From the NCBI GenBank assembly GCA_022414725.1, contig CM039464.1:3164021-3228020 (forward strand): a stretch of 64,000 nucleotides of DNA, in the 5' to 3' direction. Below, in pieces: positions 21,309-31,309 of the stretch. This stretch comes from Microglena sp. YARC. Taxonomy: Eukaryota; Chlorophyta; Chlorophyceae; Chlamydomonadales; Chlamydomonadaceae. Each line of letters begins with the position of its first letter. The first letter of the stretch is position 1. A program made the translations under genes and the position numbers. The notes under the pieces were generated by a model that made no database searches, was not told the origin of the DNA, and was given only the letters and a program-made list of their open reading frames with translations.

Positions 21309-21358
<50 letters not shown>
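21309..21358 (-). repeat. 50-nt G homopolymer in the copia leader
   Basis: Fifty consecutive G on the plus strand (C in the element RNA), about 35 bp upstream of the gag ATG. The length is uncertain because sequencing across such runs is unreliable. Confidence 0.8.
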
Positions 21359-21361
<3 letters not shown>

Positions 21362-21635
21362 CAGTTGGCTTGCGGGGCCGGTGGGGTAAAAGGGGATGGC
21401 GGGGAGAGAGGAGAGGGGATGATGGCTTGACGCAGTGTGTGTGTGTGTGGGGTGGGTGGGGGGGGGGGGGGCTGATGTTCCAGCGGGTTGCCTAGCAATC
21501 AGAGAAGATTCTGCAACTGAGATCCTTTTCCTTCGGTTGTTGCGGCGGCAACTGTGGAATGCACTGCAGGTGCGCGGGAGCTCGGGATCTACGGACAGGG
21601 TAACAGACGTGGAAGTCTGTTGCAGTGGAACACGG

Positions 21636-21657
21636 GACGGCGTGGTGAGCGATAACC
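21636..21657 (-). promoter_or_regulatory. copia primer-binding site resembling an internal part of initiator tRNA-Met
   Basis: Immediately inside the 5' LTR the element strand reads GGTTATCGCTCACCACGCC. This resembles the complement of the anticodon-arm region of plant initiator tRNA-Met (GGTTATGGGCCCACCACGC from memory), with matching GGTTAT and CACCACGC ends and a divergent centre. Drosophila copia is known to use a 5' half of initiator tRNA in the same way. No match to a tRNA 3' end was recognised. Confidence 0.5.
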
Positions 21658-21906
21658 TTTAGCTTTCCGGAGTATTATCTCGTGAGGACTGACACAGGGA
21701 AATGTCGAAAGGCGCTAAGCTTACAATCGTGATAGCATGCCAGGCGGCAAGCTAGGTATAAGAAGGGAAAGGGCGACAGTACCTCAGGGTACTGCCGCCG
21801 GTAGGTGCCGGCCCTAACGGGTGGAGGCACTACTATGGAAGCTTCCAGGCGGGGAGCCTGGTGCCCCAAGACACTCTAGCTGAGCCGGGAGAACCGGTCT
21901 ATAACA
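21658..21906 (-). repeat. 5' LTR of the copia element
   Basis: Partner of 16594-16842 with one mismatch. It should contain the promoter of the element; no clear TATA box stands out. Confidence 0.95.
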
Positions 21907-21911
21907 AAACG

Positions 21912-22843
21912 CAACAACACATGTTTTTAGCCATGTTGGGGCTACTGTTTGGTGGCGTGTACTGTGCAGCCAACCGTGACAGGCACATTTTGTGCGATTC
22001 TTCACGTGGAGGGTGTCAACTGACGATCTAAAATAAACGAACCCGGTTGGCTGCCCACCGGTCGAGAGACATGCCAAAACGTGTAACCAGATCTGGCCCT
22101 AGCTCACCCATCCACACCCCCACACCCCACCCCAGACAGCACCTCGCTGGCGCGGGGTACCCCGTGGGTAACAAGGATCACAGCGATCATGCTCGCGATC
22201 ATCATACAATCTCGGTCCCAGTTGTAACGATTAAACGTTGATAAGTGCGAACGAGCCAGCTCGAGGCTACAGCCGCAGCCGCTACAGCTTCCAACCTGGC
22301 TTCCAACTGGCAACTCAAGCCCCAGGAAAACCGATTTCTTGCAGTACAGGCACCCCGCAGTCTCTCCCGCGGTCCCGTCTCGCTGCCTCGAAGCTGCTCG
22401 GAAATTGCTTTCGAAACGGAGTTGAAATACTTGAAGCGACGCACAGCAGCAGGTGGGAGGTACAGTAAGAGATGGGGTCGGGCAGAGCGATGGCAATCCG
22501 AAGCCATCAGGTCGAGCCCATCAGCACAGGAAGCGGGTTGGTTGTTCAGTGCTACTTCTAACCTCTTCCACCAGCCATCAGGGCGGTTGGCCATGCGAGT
22601 CACGACCCAGCAGAATGCGGGCAACGTTGTGCGCATATTTGCGGTTAGGGATTGATGCTTGTCAACGGTCTGAATTCAACCTGTTCAATTAAATCTGTTC
22701 GATTCAATCTGTCGCCATCTGCCTAATGCTGATCAATCGCACATGCATGCGGTCGCTGATGACCCTTTGAGGCCCGTAGATGAGCCGTTGGTCGTTGGTC
22801 GGAGTAACCATGCAATGTGACATGATCAATCGATATTGTGGAC
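21912..22843. other. Flank of copia; possible but unproven coding region at 22200-22660
   Basis: 22202-22636 is open on the minus strand (144 aa) and 22245-22655 is open on the plus strand (136 aa). The minus frame has a typical-looking composition (MANRPDGWWKRLEVALNN). An overlapping minus frame has Cys pairs (CLYCKK, CSGCGC). Overlapping open frames on both strands in GC-rich DNA are expected by chance, so no gene is called. I do not recognise either product. Confidence 0.25.
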
Positions 22844-23038
22844 CAGGGTAATTCAAAGCGCGCGCTTTTGCGCTTTTGAGCGCTGACTTTTTGATTCCCT
22901 CTCCGCTTTAAGCGCAGTTTTTTGCACCTCCCTTTGGGCGCAGCAAGCAATTTTTGCGCTTTTTGCACTACAAAGCGCAGTTTTTTTGTTTTCAAGTGCG
23001 CTAAAGCGCTGGCCAATTTGGCCATTTGAAGTACCCTG
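22844..23038 (-). mobile_element. hAT-type MITE, 195 bp
   Basis: Terminal inverted repeats CAGGGTAATTCAAA and TTTGAAGTACCCTG. Flanks TTGTGGAC (22836-22843) and TTGTGGAT (23039-23046) form a 7/8 8-bp target duplication. The interior has nested GCGC motifs that can fold back (AAAGCGCAG / CTGCGCTTT types). It is the reverse orientation of the copy at 54678. Confidence 0.85.
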
Positions 23039-23221
23039 TTGTGGATACATCATGCACATCCTTTTGCGACAAGGGCTTATCTTGGGTCTGCCCTCAATCT
23101 GTCGATCATCTATATGATGTGATGATGGGGTCAGGAATGGCCAGCTGAGCGAGGCAAGTATATGAGTTCGTTAGTCAATCAACCTAGCAATCTAGCAATC
23201 TAGCATGATCATAGGGTTGTT

Positions 23222-23223
<2 letters not shown>

Positions 23224-23252
<29 letters not shown>

Positions 23253-23300
23253 ATGGGGGTGGGGTGGGGTGGGGGGGAGGGATGGGGGGGGGCATGTGAT
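23224..23300. repeat. (GT)n microsatellite with adjacent G-rich tract
   Basis: About 13 GT units (23225-23252), then GGGGTGGGGTGGG to 23295. Confidence 0.8.
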
Positions 23301-23925
23301 GGAATGCATGTGATGTGCTGAGTTGGTTGGGCTGTACATGCAAGCAAATTGCAGTGGTGCCCAGCGACCAGAATATGTACACCCTATCTGTAGGGGGGTT
23401 CGGGTGGGGGGCAGGGATAATTCTGTAACCTGTCCTTGGTATTCTATAAACCATCATAGGATTGTATTCAAACCATTTCAGGTATTTTTGAAAACTATCC
23501 TCGCTCTTCCAGTCAATTATTGTTATGATATGGCCTATAGGCCGTATCCTGAGGCACTGCTGCCCAGTTAGCTAGTGGCTGAGACCGACAGCCGGCTAGT
23601 GACTGAGCCCACGCCAGTCGTCTGTATTGCTGGCGTACTTTGCCGCCAAGGTTGCGCGTGTACTTAATGATACGCAACCTCCCATAGCTATCAACTTTGT
23701 AACTATAGTGCCTCTACAAGACTAGCAGCTGCTGTCTACACAAAATATCCTTGGTCACTTGGCACTTCTATAAACCATCCTCGGCACTGTATTCCTACTA
23801 GCCACCCTCGATATGTCAGTACATTATCTTCGATGTTTCTACCATAAAATAGCTTCGTTAGTGTTTTTCTAAAGGCGTTCCTCGTTATTTATGTAGAGCA
23901 TTTTAGGTACCGGTATTTCTGTATC
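23300..23925. other. Intergenic, nothing recognised
   Basis: 23560-23640 has a short internal repeat (CTAGTGGCTGAGACC / CTAGTGACTGAGCCC). No gene. Confidence 0.45.
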
Positions 23926-23971
23926 CCCCCCCCCCCCCCCCCCCCCCCACACACACACTCCCCCCTCCCCC

Positions 23972-24003
<32 letters not shown>

Positions 24004-24009
24004 ACACAT
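23926..24009. repeat. C-run and (CA)n microsatellites
   Basis: Two C-rich runs (23926-23948, 23958-23989), each followed by CACACA tracts. Confidence 0.8.
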
Positions 24010-24940
24010 GCATGGGGGCGACGACGGGCTACAGAGGCATGGAGAAAAATAGCGAATGCAGAGGGAAGGATATAGGTACATACTCCAGGTATACTCAGCA
24101 AAACTCAATGCCTAGACCGTAAAGCGCCGGAGCAGCTGGAGTGCTGGACATTTTAAACCTGATCCAGGAGGTAACCTCAAAAGCGAAAGAAAACGCACAT
24201 TTAATGGTTAACGGAAAAACGGAACGAACTGCAATGGCATGGAGAAAAATGGCGAAGTAAGTGTATACTGTAGAAAGGCAAAGAGTTGCCGTGGCCTAAT
24301 TAGCGGGATTCCACAAGGAGATAGAATAGGACAAAAGACACAGAATATCCACCAGACAAACAAACAGAGGGGCACTAAGCTCTTACAAGGCGTCCTGAAA
24401 ACCCCCTATCTAAAGGCAAATACGAGACCATGCCGTCAGTCACAACGCCACAAGGAAATGCGCCGCTTATAAGGGGCACTTCACAACATAAGCAAAACTA
24501 CATATTAGAGAAGATGCGTGTGGAAATGCGACAGACGAAGACCGACGGGGAAAAGCAAAGAGGGTCCATAGCCTATCTAGCAAAAAACATCAAGCTTAAG
24601 GACGGAGAGAAGGCACGGGAGAGCATCCAAACAGATCAAGAGGCAACCGGAGATTCTAGATGTGACTGCAGAAGCTACCCCCATCTACTGTACCGCCGCA
24701 AACAAGACATTTGCTAAAAAGGTGCAAGAACAAATATATGCTAGTAATCCAGGCTGTCAGGTAGGATCAGTGGAAGAAGCTCATTCTGACACATTCTGAC
24801 ACATTCTGACATTCTGAAATACGAGACAAGGGGGCTGAGCAAAAAGAGCAGTTTTTGTACTTCCAACAATTGCTTAAGATGTATATATAATCTCTGAAAG
24901 ACAATACAATATCAAGAGTACATTCGGAAATCCGGGACTC
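24010..24940. other. Intergenic upstream of tRNA-Gln, with purine-rich open frames
   Basis: 24239-24472 and 24430-24717 are open on the plus strand (77 and 95 aa) with a Lys/Gln/Arg-rich composition typical of A-rich DNA; neither is recognised. 24785-24815 repeats CACATTCTGA. A TATATATAAT string at 24881-24890 lies about 50 bp before the tRNA gene. Confidence 0.4.
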
Positions 24941-25012
24941 GGCGGTATAGTGTAGCGGTTATCACTCTGGTTTCTGACACCAGCAACCCGAGTTCGAATC
25001 TCGGTACTGCCT
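24941..25012 (+). tRNA. tRNA-Gln (CTG anticodon)
   Basis: 72 nt fold cleanly: acceptor GGCGGTA/TACTGCC with one G-U pair, D arm with A-box TAGTGTAGCGG, and anticodon stem CTGGT/ACCAG around loop TTCTGAC (anticodon CTG, 24973-24975). The T arm is CCGAG/CTCGG with loop TTCGAAT (B-box GAGTTCGAATC). The discriminator is T, as in eukaryotic tRNA-Gln, and CCA is not encoded. A TTTT at 25018-25021 is the Pol III terminator. No intron. Confidence 0.95.
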
Positions 25013-25017
25013 ACGCG

Positions 25018-25021
25018 TTTT
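25018..25021 (+). terminator. Pol III T-run terminator of tRNA-Gln
   Basis: TTTT starts six bases after the mature 3' end; a second run TTTTT follows at 25025. Confidence 0.8.
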
Positions 25022-25138
25022 AACTTTTTATTTGCTCTTCACAATTGGTCAGGATAGTTTGTTCTATGATGGCGTTACTGTCGTATTGATCGCATATCGA
25101 GCCCAAATCATAATAAACATCCATGAAGATACCGAACA

Positions 25139-25330
25139 AGTCCTGCGGAAAATTGGCGGAGAGTGTTGGCAACGAAATCGAGCGGACCGAAGCCACTTAG
25201 TTACTAGACCGTTGGCTGACGTGTCAGGCTTCGTCTCGGTCGCACGCGCACGTCGGTCGCACAGACCAACAAACGGACAACGGGGCGAGCCTGGGGGCTC
25301 CCGCCCCCCAGAAGGGGGTGCTCCGCCAAT
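25139..25330 (-). repeat. Dispersed repeat family D, copy 2
   Basis: Reverse complement of the family order: AAATTGGCGGAGAGTGTTGG, then CCGTTGGCTGACGTGTCAGG, then a GGTCGCAC stretch, then GGGGGCTCCCGCCCCCCAG at the hairpin end. It lacks the TTGCGACGC block but keeps AAGTCCTGC at its edge. Confidence 0.65.
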
Positions 25331-26827
25331 GGCCGAGTCTAGCCAAGAGTCATTAGAGGTGACAACGTTATTTCTGACTTCTTTCACGATATTTCACGAC
25401 ATTTCACGGTATTCCACGATATTCCACGATAAGAAACGTCTTTTAACCTGTCTAGTGTCTATACATACCGTGCTCCGCCATTTGCTGAGTCTAGCCAAGA
25501 GTCTCGAGAGCACATCCCATTTGCAGTCTGCGTGATTGCGGACCCTTCATTTTGTCGATTTGTCGTTAGTCGGCTTCCCTAGGGGGACAGACCTATGCGA
25601 TACTTACGCGAAATCGTGCTGTTTGTTCAAATCTTCAAATCTTCACATTTTCCCAAGAAAGCCGGTTAAATCGGCCGGTTATACTTACATCCACGCAACC
25701 TGTAATCGATTTCCGTCGGGGGCGGATTACCTCGGAGCGCCCTTTTTCGCGTACGGATCTCAGGGTTGCGGACTGTGGACGCGGCGTTTTCATTTCTCGT
25801 TTCCCTCCTGTCCAGTGGACTCAATCTAGGGACCTGGAGCATGTCTACGATTTCCCCTAGGGAAATTCGCATCTCCGTGCCTCTCGCAGCTCATTGCATC
25901 AGCGCATTGTGCTTGGCAAGGAAATCTGTTGTTTCGCACTAGTTCCTGCAGGTTGCCCAGTAGCAACTGTAGCCTCGGGAGTTGCTGCACCTGCCTCATG
26001 GAACTTCGGGGAGTCAGTGAGCTATTAAGTTCGTTAGCCTTACAGGCCACCAAGTAGAATAATAATGCCATGCCATGCTATATTAATTCTTGACCCCCCA
26101 AATAATTAATTGTTCGGATAAGTAAGCAACTGCTTGTGCATCTTTCACCAAGGAGGCTGCCACTGCTGCTTAACGAACATTACACCACCCCCTGGGCCGA
26201 CCTCCAGGGGACTCGCCAGAGCCCCCTACTATTTTGAGGTTGTCTTTGATTTTTCAGTCTATCCAATTTTCAGTTTTCATAAATGGTCAGGGAGTCAGAA
26301 AACACTGTGTCTCAGCTTATTGAGTCACATTTCAGCCGAATCATCAGCAAGATGTATTGGGCCCATAATGCACGCACTCACCACTCTTGAGTGTGCGTGA
26401 TCTTTGACTTAATCACACAAACACGTGCGTTTCAAACAGCACTACTCAAGAGTGCAGAATTCGACCATATACTGGTATATGAAGACACTAGACAGGATAA
26501 AGACGTTATAATAAGACTCTAGGTCAAATATATAGTTGTAACCTACGGCAGGCAGGCTGCTGAGGGCACCCCAAAACACAATCACATAAAACGCGATTAA
26601 ATAAATAAATAAAGCTTACCTTCATAGATATGTCACAAAGACACTTCTAAGGACGTGGGGTGAAGGGAACCGGCTCGTAAGTATGCGATGGACGGGCTTA
26701 CATCACACCTAGAGTCCAGTTACCATACCTGTCGACGACCCTAAAACTCGATTACTAATCACTATATGTCTGCCTGGAAGTGAGGTTGTGGGGGGTTAGG
26801 TTTTAGGGTTGTGTGGATGCGTCAGAC
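25331..26827. other. Intergenic, no confident gene
   Basis: 25378-25435 has a TTTCACGAYAT minisatellite. 25536-25829 is open (97 aa, plus) but unrecognised. The rest is single-copy-looking AT/GC-mixed DNA. Confidence 0.45.
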
Positions 26828-26876
26828 CAGGGTACTACATTTGTCCTTTTGGGTTGCGCTTTTGACTCAACTGAAC
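26828..26876. mobile_element. Truncated hAT-type MITE end
   Basis: CAGGGTACTACATTTGTC followed by GGTTGCGCTTTTGACT matches the end of the family at 31991. The other terminus is missing. Confidence 0.5.
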
Positions 26877-27005
26877 CACGGTGGGACTTGTCGGAACTTG
26901 AATTTGGTTTACGTGGCTCCAGCCTTTAAGACTGCTGGCTGGCCACCTTCGGCAGGGGCATCATGCCTCTGACCTGCCTTACTTATTTATAGCAGACAGG
27001 AAGCC

Positions 27006-27312
27006 CTGGACTGCTGAGTGGCACCGTAATTTATTATCCCTTTTTTTCTTCTTGTGACTTCTCATTTGTTAGCTTCTTACCTCCGCCACTGTAAATGGTT
27101 GAGATCTGGGTCCTGCTCTAGGGGGTTAAATACCTACGCCACCAAAACGGTGGTTGGGAGTTTGGTTTGTTTGTCCTCGACACCCCCCTGATATAATGGG
27201 TTTTTTTTGCTTTGTGGGTGCCTTTTCTTTTTGTTTAAAGCACAGAGTCTCATACACCCTCGCGGTGTCAAGTAGACTTTAACATGTAATATACCGGCAA
27301 TGTAATGTAAAC
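27006..27312 (+). mobile_element. LINE-like 3' end, copy 2
   Basis: From CCCTGGACTGCTG through ACTTCTCATTTGTTAGCTTC, CCAAAACGGTGGTTGGGAG and the block shared with 5047-5168, ending in a short degenerate tail (ATGTAATATACC, then AATGTAATGTAA). It has no coding part beyond a possible last few residues. Confidence 0.65.
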
Positions 27313-28071
27313 AAAATTAGCAATGAACACTTCAGGAATTTAAATCCTGTCCTGCCCATGTACTTGCAGCAGTTTGACTAGTTTTCTGGCCAACACCTGG
27401 CACCTCTAGTGACATGCTGTCTTCAAATCTGTTTTAGCATCTCGGCATGTAGCCTTCACTCCTAAACCATTGGGGGACTAGCCAGACATCCTGTCCACTA
27501 GAACTCCTTCCCCAAATCAACTCAAGTTTCTCGTATCAAGGCTGATCCTGCCACTTCCCTTCATTCCTCTTTCCAGTCCTTTACAGCCCAGTAATCCCTG
27601 CAGCTCCCCCTAACCTGCAGCTCCCCCTAACCTGCAGTTTCTTTCCAGCTTCCCCTAGACCACTAAGCTTGACTCTGCAACCCCCCCGCAGCTTCCTTTT
27701 TAGCAATTTAGACTGATCTGCTGTCATACCACAGCACAGCCACATATAGTGATTTGTTGACTTCGAGACCTTCCAAGTGCTCCCTTCCCCTTAGTCTTGA
27801 CCTGAATAATTGTATTGTCCAAGTTCTTGACCGAAGCAGACCAGCTTTAAGTCATTATATTCCTTTTATATCTATATTAATTTCTTATGCCCCTCAGTTA
27901 ATTTCAGGAATTCTTGAGCTCAAGAATACCTCAAACGGGAGGGGGATGTTATTATCCGACATACGTCGGTAACTGAGTTGGCATAATGCACACCGGTTCC
28001 TGTTCCTTCCAGGAGTCCAGGACCCGTGTTGCCTGCCGCCAGGCCACAGACTAGCTGTGGCATGCACGTGA
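27313..28071. other. Intergenic, nothing recognised
   Basis: A short duplication CTGCAGCTCCCCCTAAC at 27598-27640. No gene. Confidence 0.45.
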
Positions 28072-28182
28072 CTGCAGTACCCTGCAGTACCTTGCAGTAC
28101 CTTGCAGTACCTTGCAGTACCTTGCAGTACCTTGCAGTACCTTGCAGTACCTTGCTGTACCTTGCAGTACCTTGCAGTTCGC
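28072..28182. repeat. 10-bp tandem repeat (GCAGTACCTT)n, about 11 copies
   Basis: Near-perfect decamer array; one unit reads GCTGTACCTT. Confidence 0.9.
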
Positions 28183-28339
28183 ATCCAACTTCTTTATGAG
28201 TGCGCCTGTTGCGCCTATTAGCTATCTTCTCCTATAGTCTTTAACTGTGTAAACATCTACAACTAAGAGCGTGAGGTTGAGGGGGCCAGCCCATTTGCCT
28301 GCACTGGGGCCAACCATCAATTCAGGACAGCTTATGCCG

Positions 28340-29200
28340 GTAATGTCTGCCTGAAAGTGAGGTTGAGTCGGCCATGTCTGATTCCCGTTTTCTGTAGCAG
28401 CTCCAGGGGGGCTGTGCCAACATGGGTGTGAGGGACAGAATGGAACACCATACGGGAGGCACCCTTACAACACAGTCACAGCAAAATACAATCAGGGCAG
28501 GACAACTACTACCGCTACTCTAGGTCTGCCTGAAAGTGAGGTTGAGTTCGCCAGGTCTGATTCCCGTTTTTTGTGGGAGCTCCAGGGGGGCGGTGCCAGC
28601 ATGGATGTGAGGAACTGAATGGAACACCTTACTGGAAGGCCCCTTACAACACAGTCACAGCAAAATACAATCAGGGCAGGACAACTACTACCGCTACTCT
28701 AGGTCTGCCTGAAAGTGAGGTTGAGTTGGCCAGGTCTGATTCCCGTTTTTTGTAGGTGCTCCAGGGGGGGCTGGATGGATGTAAGGAACTGAATGGAACA
28801 CCTTACTGGAAGGCCCCTTACAACACAGTCACAGAAAATACGACCAGTTTAAGACAGGTACTACGGGTAATGATAACGCCCTGTGTTGAGGCGGTAGAGG
28901 ACGGGCTGCTACTTTACCTGAACAGTCTTACCATGGCGGTTGACAGCGACCGCGAACACTAAAGTGCATCCGTAGTGATTTGAACCCAGCACCTTCTTCA
29001 GTCCAGCATGAAATGATAAACCATCGAACCAATCTCCGAGCGGGATCTATTACCGGTACTCTAGGTCTGCCTGAAAGTGAGGTTGAGGCGGCCAGGTCTG
29101 ATTCCCGTTTTTTGTAGCAGCTCCAGGGGGGCGGTGCCGGCATGGATGTGAGGGACTGAATGGAACACCATACGGGAGGGCCCCCCAAAAATGAGAAGGT
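28340..29200. repeat. ~178-bp tandem repeat, four units, one interrupted by a SINE
   Basis: Units begin GTCTGCCTGAAAGTGAGGTT (28348, 28525, 28704, 29067) and contain TCTGATTCCCGTTTT, GAATGGAACACC and CAACACAGTCACAG. The third unit is split by 28862-29041. Confidence 0.8.
28862..29041 (-). mobile_element. tRNA-derived SINE, near full length
   Basis: On the minus strand it starts with an A-box-like TGGTTCGATGG and a B-box GGTTCAAATCA. It continues with CTGTCAACCGCCATGGTA, then GTAAAGTAGCAGCCCG, and ends GGCGTTATCATTACC. It sits inside a unit of the 178-bp tandem repeat, whose other units show the uninterrupted sequence. Related copies: 16003-16145, 32310-32411, 32723-32925, 32934-33052. Confidence 0.7.
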
Positions 29201-29229
29201 CCCCACTGTCGAGACGAACCGAGCTAGCA

Positions 29230-29890
29230 ACAGACTGGGGAGAGATGGGGAAGAGATGCAACGGGTCAGATCTCAGATTTGTTTTCTCAGTCGCTAGTTG
29301 GTGCTAGGTAGCAAAATGATAAAAAGAAGAACAAAAAAATATCCGCGTTTCTCAGGGGGTAGTGAGGAAGTTTTTTTTCATATACCTACGTCGGAAGTTT
29401 TAATCTGCCTTCCCCCCCCCCCCCCCCCCCCCCCTAAACTAGCAACAGACTGGGGAGAGATGGTGAAAGAGATGCAACGGGTCAGATAAAAAAACTCCCA
29501 TTTTCGTCACTTAATAGTTAACAATGCTAAAACATCAATTGATTCAATGGAAATGAATTACATCAAATTAAATTAAATCCGATACGAATTCATAAAAATT
29601 AAAGCAATTAAATGCATTCAAATCACGTTGATGAAATTAAAACGAGTGGGATAAAATCGAAATAAATAACACAACATTAAATAAATAAAATAAAATGAAA
29701 TTAATATCAATTACAATCAATTGAATTCAGAATTAATTTCATTTCATTCGGGACGCGCCTCCAGGCGCCCTTCATGGGGGGGAGGTGCAACGGGTCAGAT
29801 CTCAGATTTGTTTTATGTCGCTAGTTGGTGCTAGGGGCAAAATAATAAAAAGAAGAAGACAAAAAAAGCTCAGCGTTTCTCGGCATTTCT
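29230..29890. repeat. Dispersed direct repeats flanking an AT-rich segment
   Basis: AGCAACAGACTGGGGAGAGA occurs at 29225 and 29440. GCAACGGGTCAGAT occurs at 29260, 29476 and 29787. The GTCGCTAGTTGGTGCTAG block occurs at 29290 and 29818. 29414-29434 is a C run. 29500-29745 is AT-rich (ATTAAATAAATAAAAT). Confidence 0.65.
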
Positions 29891-30059
29891 TTCTCCTTTT
29901 ATTTTTACAGCCAAAGACGGCGAGCAGCCAAATTGCTGGCCGAAGCTATGTAACCAGGTTCAAGTTCAAGTTCAAGGGGTGAGGGGAATAGGGAAGGGCA
30001 CAGGGTTGTTTTGAAGGAAAGGAATTAGTGTCTTTATGTAACATCATGGTGCTCCTAAT

Positions 30060-30290
30060 CAGTTAGTTAGTTAGTTAGTTGATTAGTTAGTTAGTTGTCT
30101 CATGTTATTTTTCTCGTGTCAGTACAGGTCACACACATTTTTCTCATACAGTCAGTACAGTCAGTACAGGTCAAACGTATGTTTCTCGTACAGTCAGTAC
30201 AGTCAGCACAGGCCACACACATTTTTCTCATACAGTCAGTACAGTCAGTACAGGTCACACATATGTTTACCGCCCCTCCATGGGTAGCGA
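30060..30290. repeat. ~44-bp minisatellite with CAGTCAGTACAGTCAGTACAG
   Basis: Units TTTCTCRTACAGTCAGTACA then GTCACACA repeat about four times, after a GTTA tetramer run at 30062-30097. The same minisatellite resumes at 30905-31060. Confidence 0.75.
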
Positions 30291-30904
30291 CTTCGGTACA
30301 TCAGCCGTACTGCCGGATGCGCCAAACGGGTGCGCTAGGGAACCTAAGGGTTCGCCCTACAAATTGCATTTGGACCGCACCAACTGACGTTTGCAAACGG
30401 CAGGCAGCTCGATAAACTCGCAAATACAGTCACCTCTACTCCGACTCGAAGCAAATTTCAGACAAGTTGTATTTGCAGTCACGTCACCTCATCTTCCAGG
30501 TACATTTGAGTCAAACTGCGCCCCGAACAACTTGACGTTGGTATTCGACAGTCAAGTCATCCCGAAGGAGACTGCCTAGTCACAGCCGGAGGGTGCACAG
30601 CCCCAGTTTATGAGGTGATGCGCAACTGTGTACCAAAGCGCGGTAAATGAGACATACGTTCCGCAAGAACAGCCACGAGGGCAGCAACAAGGTTACGCAT
30701 ACCGCGCACCAAACAACCCTAGCTCTCCATCCCCAGCGGATCCCCATACCTAACACGAGGGCAGCAACAAGGTTACACACACCGCACACAAAACAACCCT
30801 AGTTACCGCCCCTCCATGGTTACAGCGAGCCTACCCATCCGCAGCCACCAGCGGATCCCTTGGTCCAATTGGTCCAATCCAACACAAGGGCGGTCACGCC
30901 CTTG
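30291..30904. other. Intergenic with a ~100-bp duplication
   Basis: ACGAGGGCAGCAACAAGGTTA occurs at 30675 and 30757 with matching flanks (ACAACCCTAG, CCAGCGGATCCC). No gene. Confidence 0.5.
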
Positions 30905-31060
30905 TTCTCGTATAGTCAGTACAGTCAGTACAGGTCAAACTATGTTTCTCGTACAGTCAGTACAGTCAGTAGAGGTCAAAATATGTTTCTCGTATACCGG
31001 TAGTCATTACAGGTCACACATATGTTTCTCGTACAGTCAGTACAGTCAGTACAGGTCACA
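30905..31060. repeat. Second block of the CAGTCAGTACA minisatellite
   Basis: About four units matching 30110-30270. Confidence 0.75.
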
Positions 31061-31078
31061 AAGATGGGCATTTAAAAA

Positions 31079-31231
31079 CCATTACTGGTATATCATATGA
31101 TGTTAACAAAAGGCGAGTATGATATTATTGGTATCATATGATATCATGTAAATTTCATCATTTCATATTGTATATAAATGGCAACTTTAGCCTAGTCAGA
31201 CTGCCGGCATCATTTTATATCACATTACCGT
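31079..31231 (+). repeat. Dispersed AT-palindromic element, copy 2
   Basis: Forward copy of the 7337-7493 repeat: TATCATATGATG, AAAGGCGAG, GGTATCATATGATATCATG, TGTATATAAATGG, TAGCCTAG, GACTGCCGGCAT. Confidence 0.5.
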
Positions 31232-31309
31232 TTTCTATTCATATACCAATACGGCATTGCCTTCTGTATTTAGGAGGTCACTTGGTAGGTCTCAGCTGAG
31301 GTTTCTGGT

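Larger units (their letters stand above)
16594..21906 (-). mobile_element. Complete Ty1/copia LTR retrotransposon, 5,313 bp
   Basis: Two 249-bp direct repeats (16594-16842, 21658-21906) flank the element. The bases outside are AAACG on both sides (16589-16593 and 21907-21911), a perfect 5-bp target duplication. The pol order is protease, integrase, reverse transcriptase, RNase H, which defines Ty1/copia. The LTRs differ at one site (T 16781, C 21845), so insertion is recent. A purine tract on the minus strand, GGGGGGGA, abuts the 3' LTR at 16843-16850. Coding is interrupted by one in-frame stop and two frameshifts. Confidence 0.95.
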
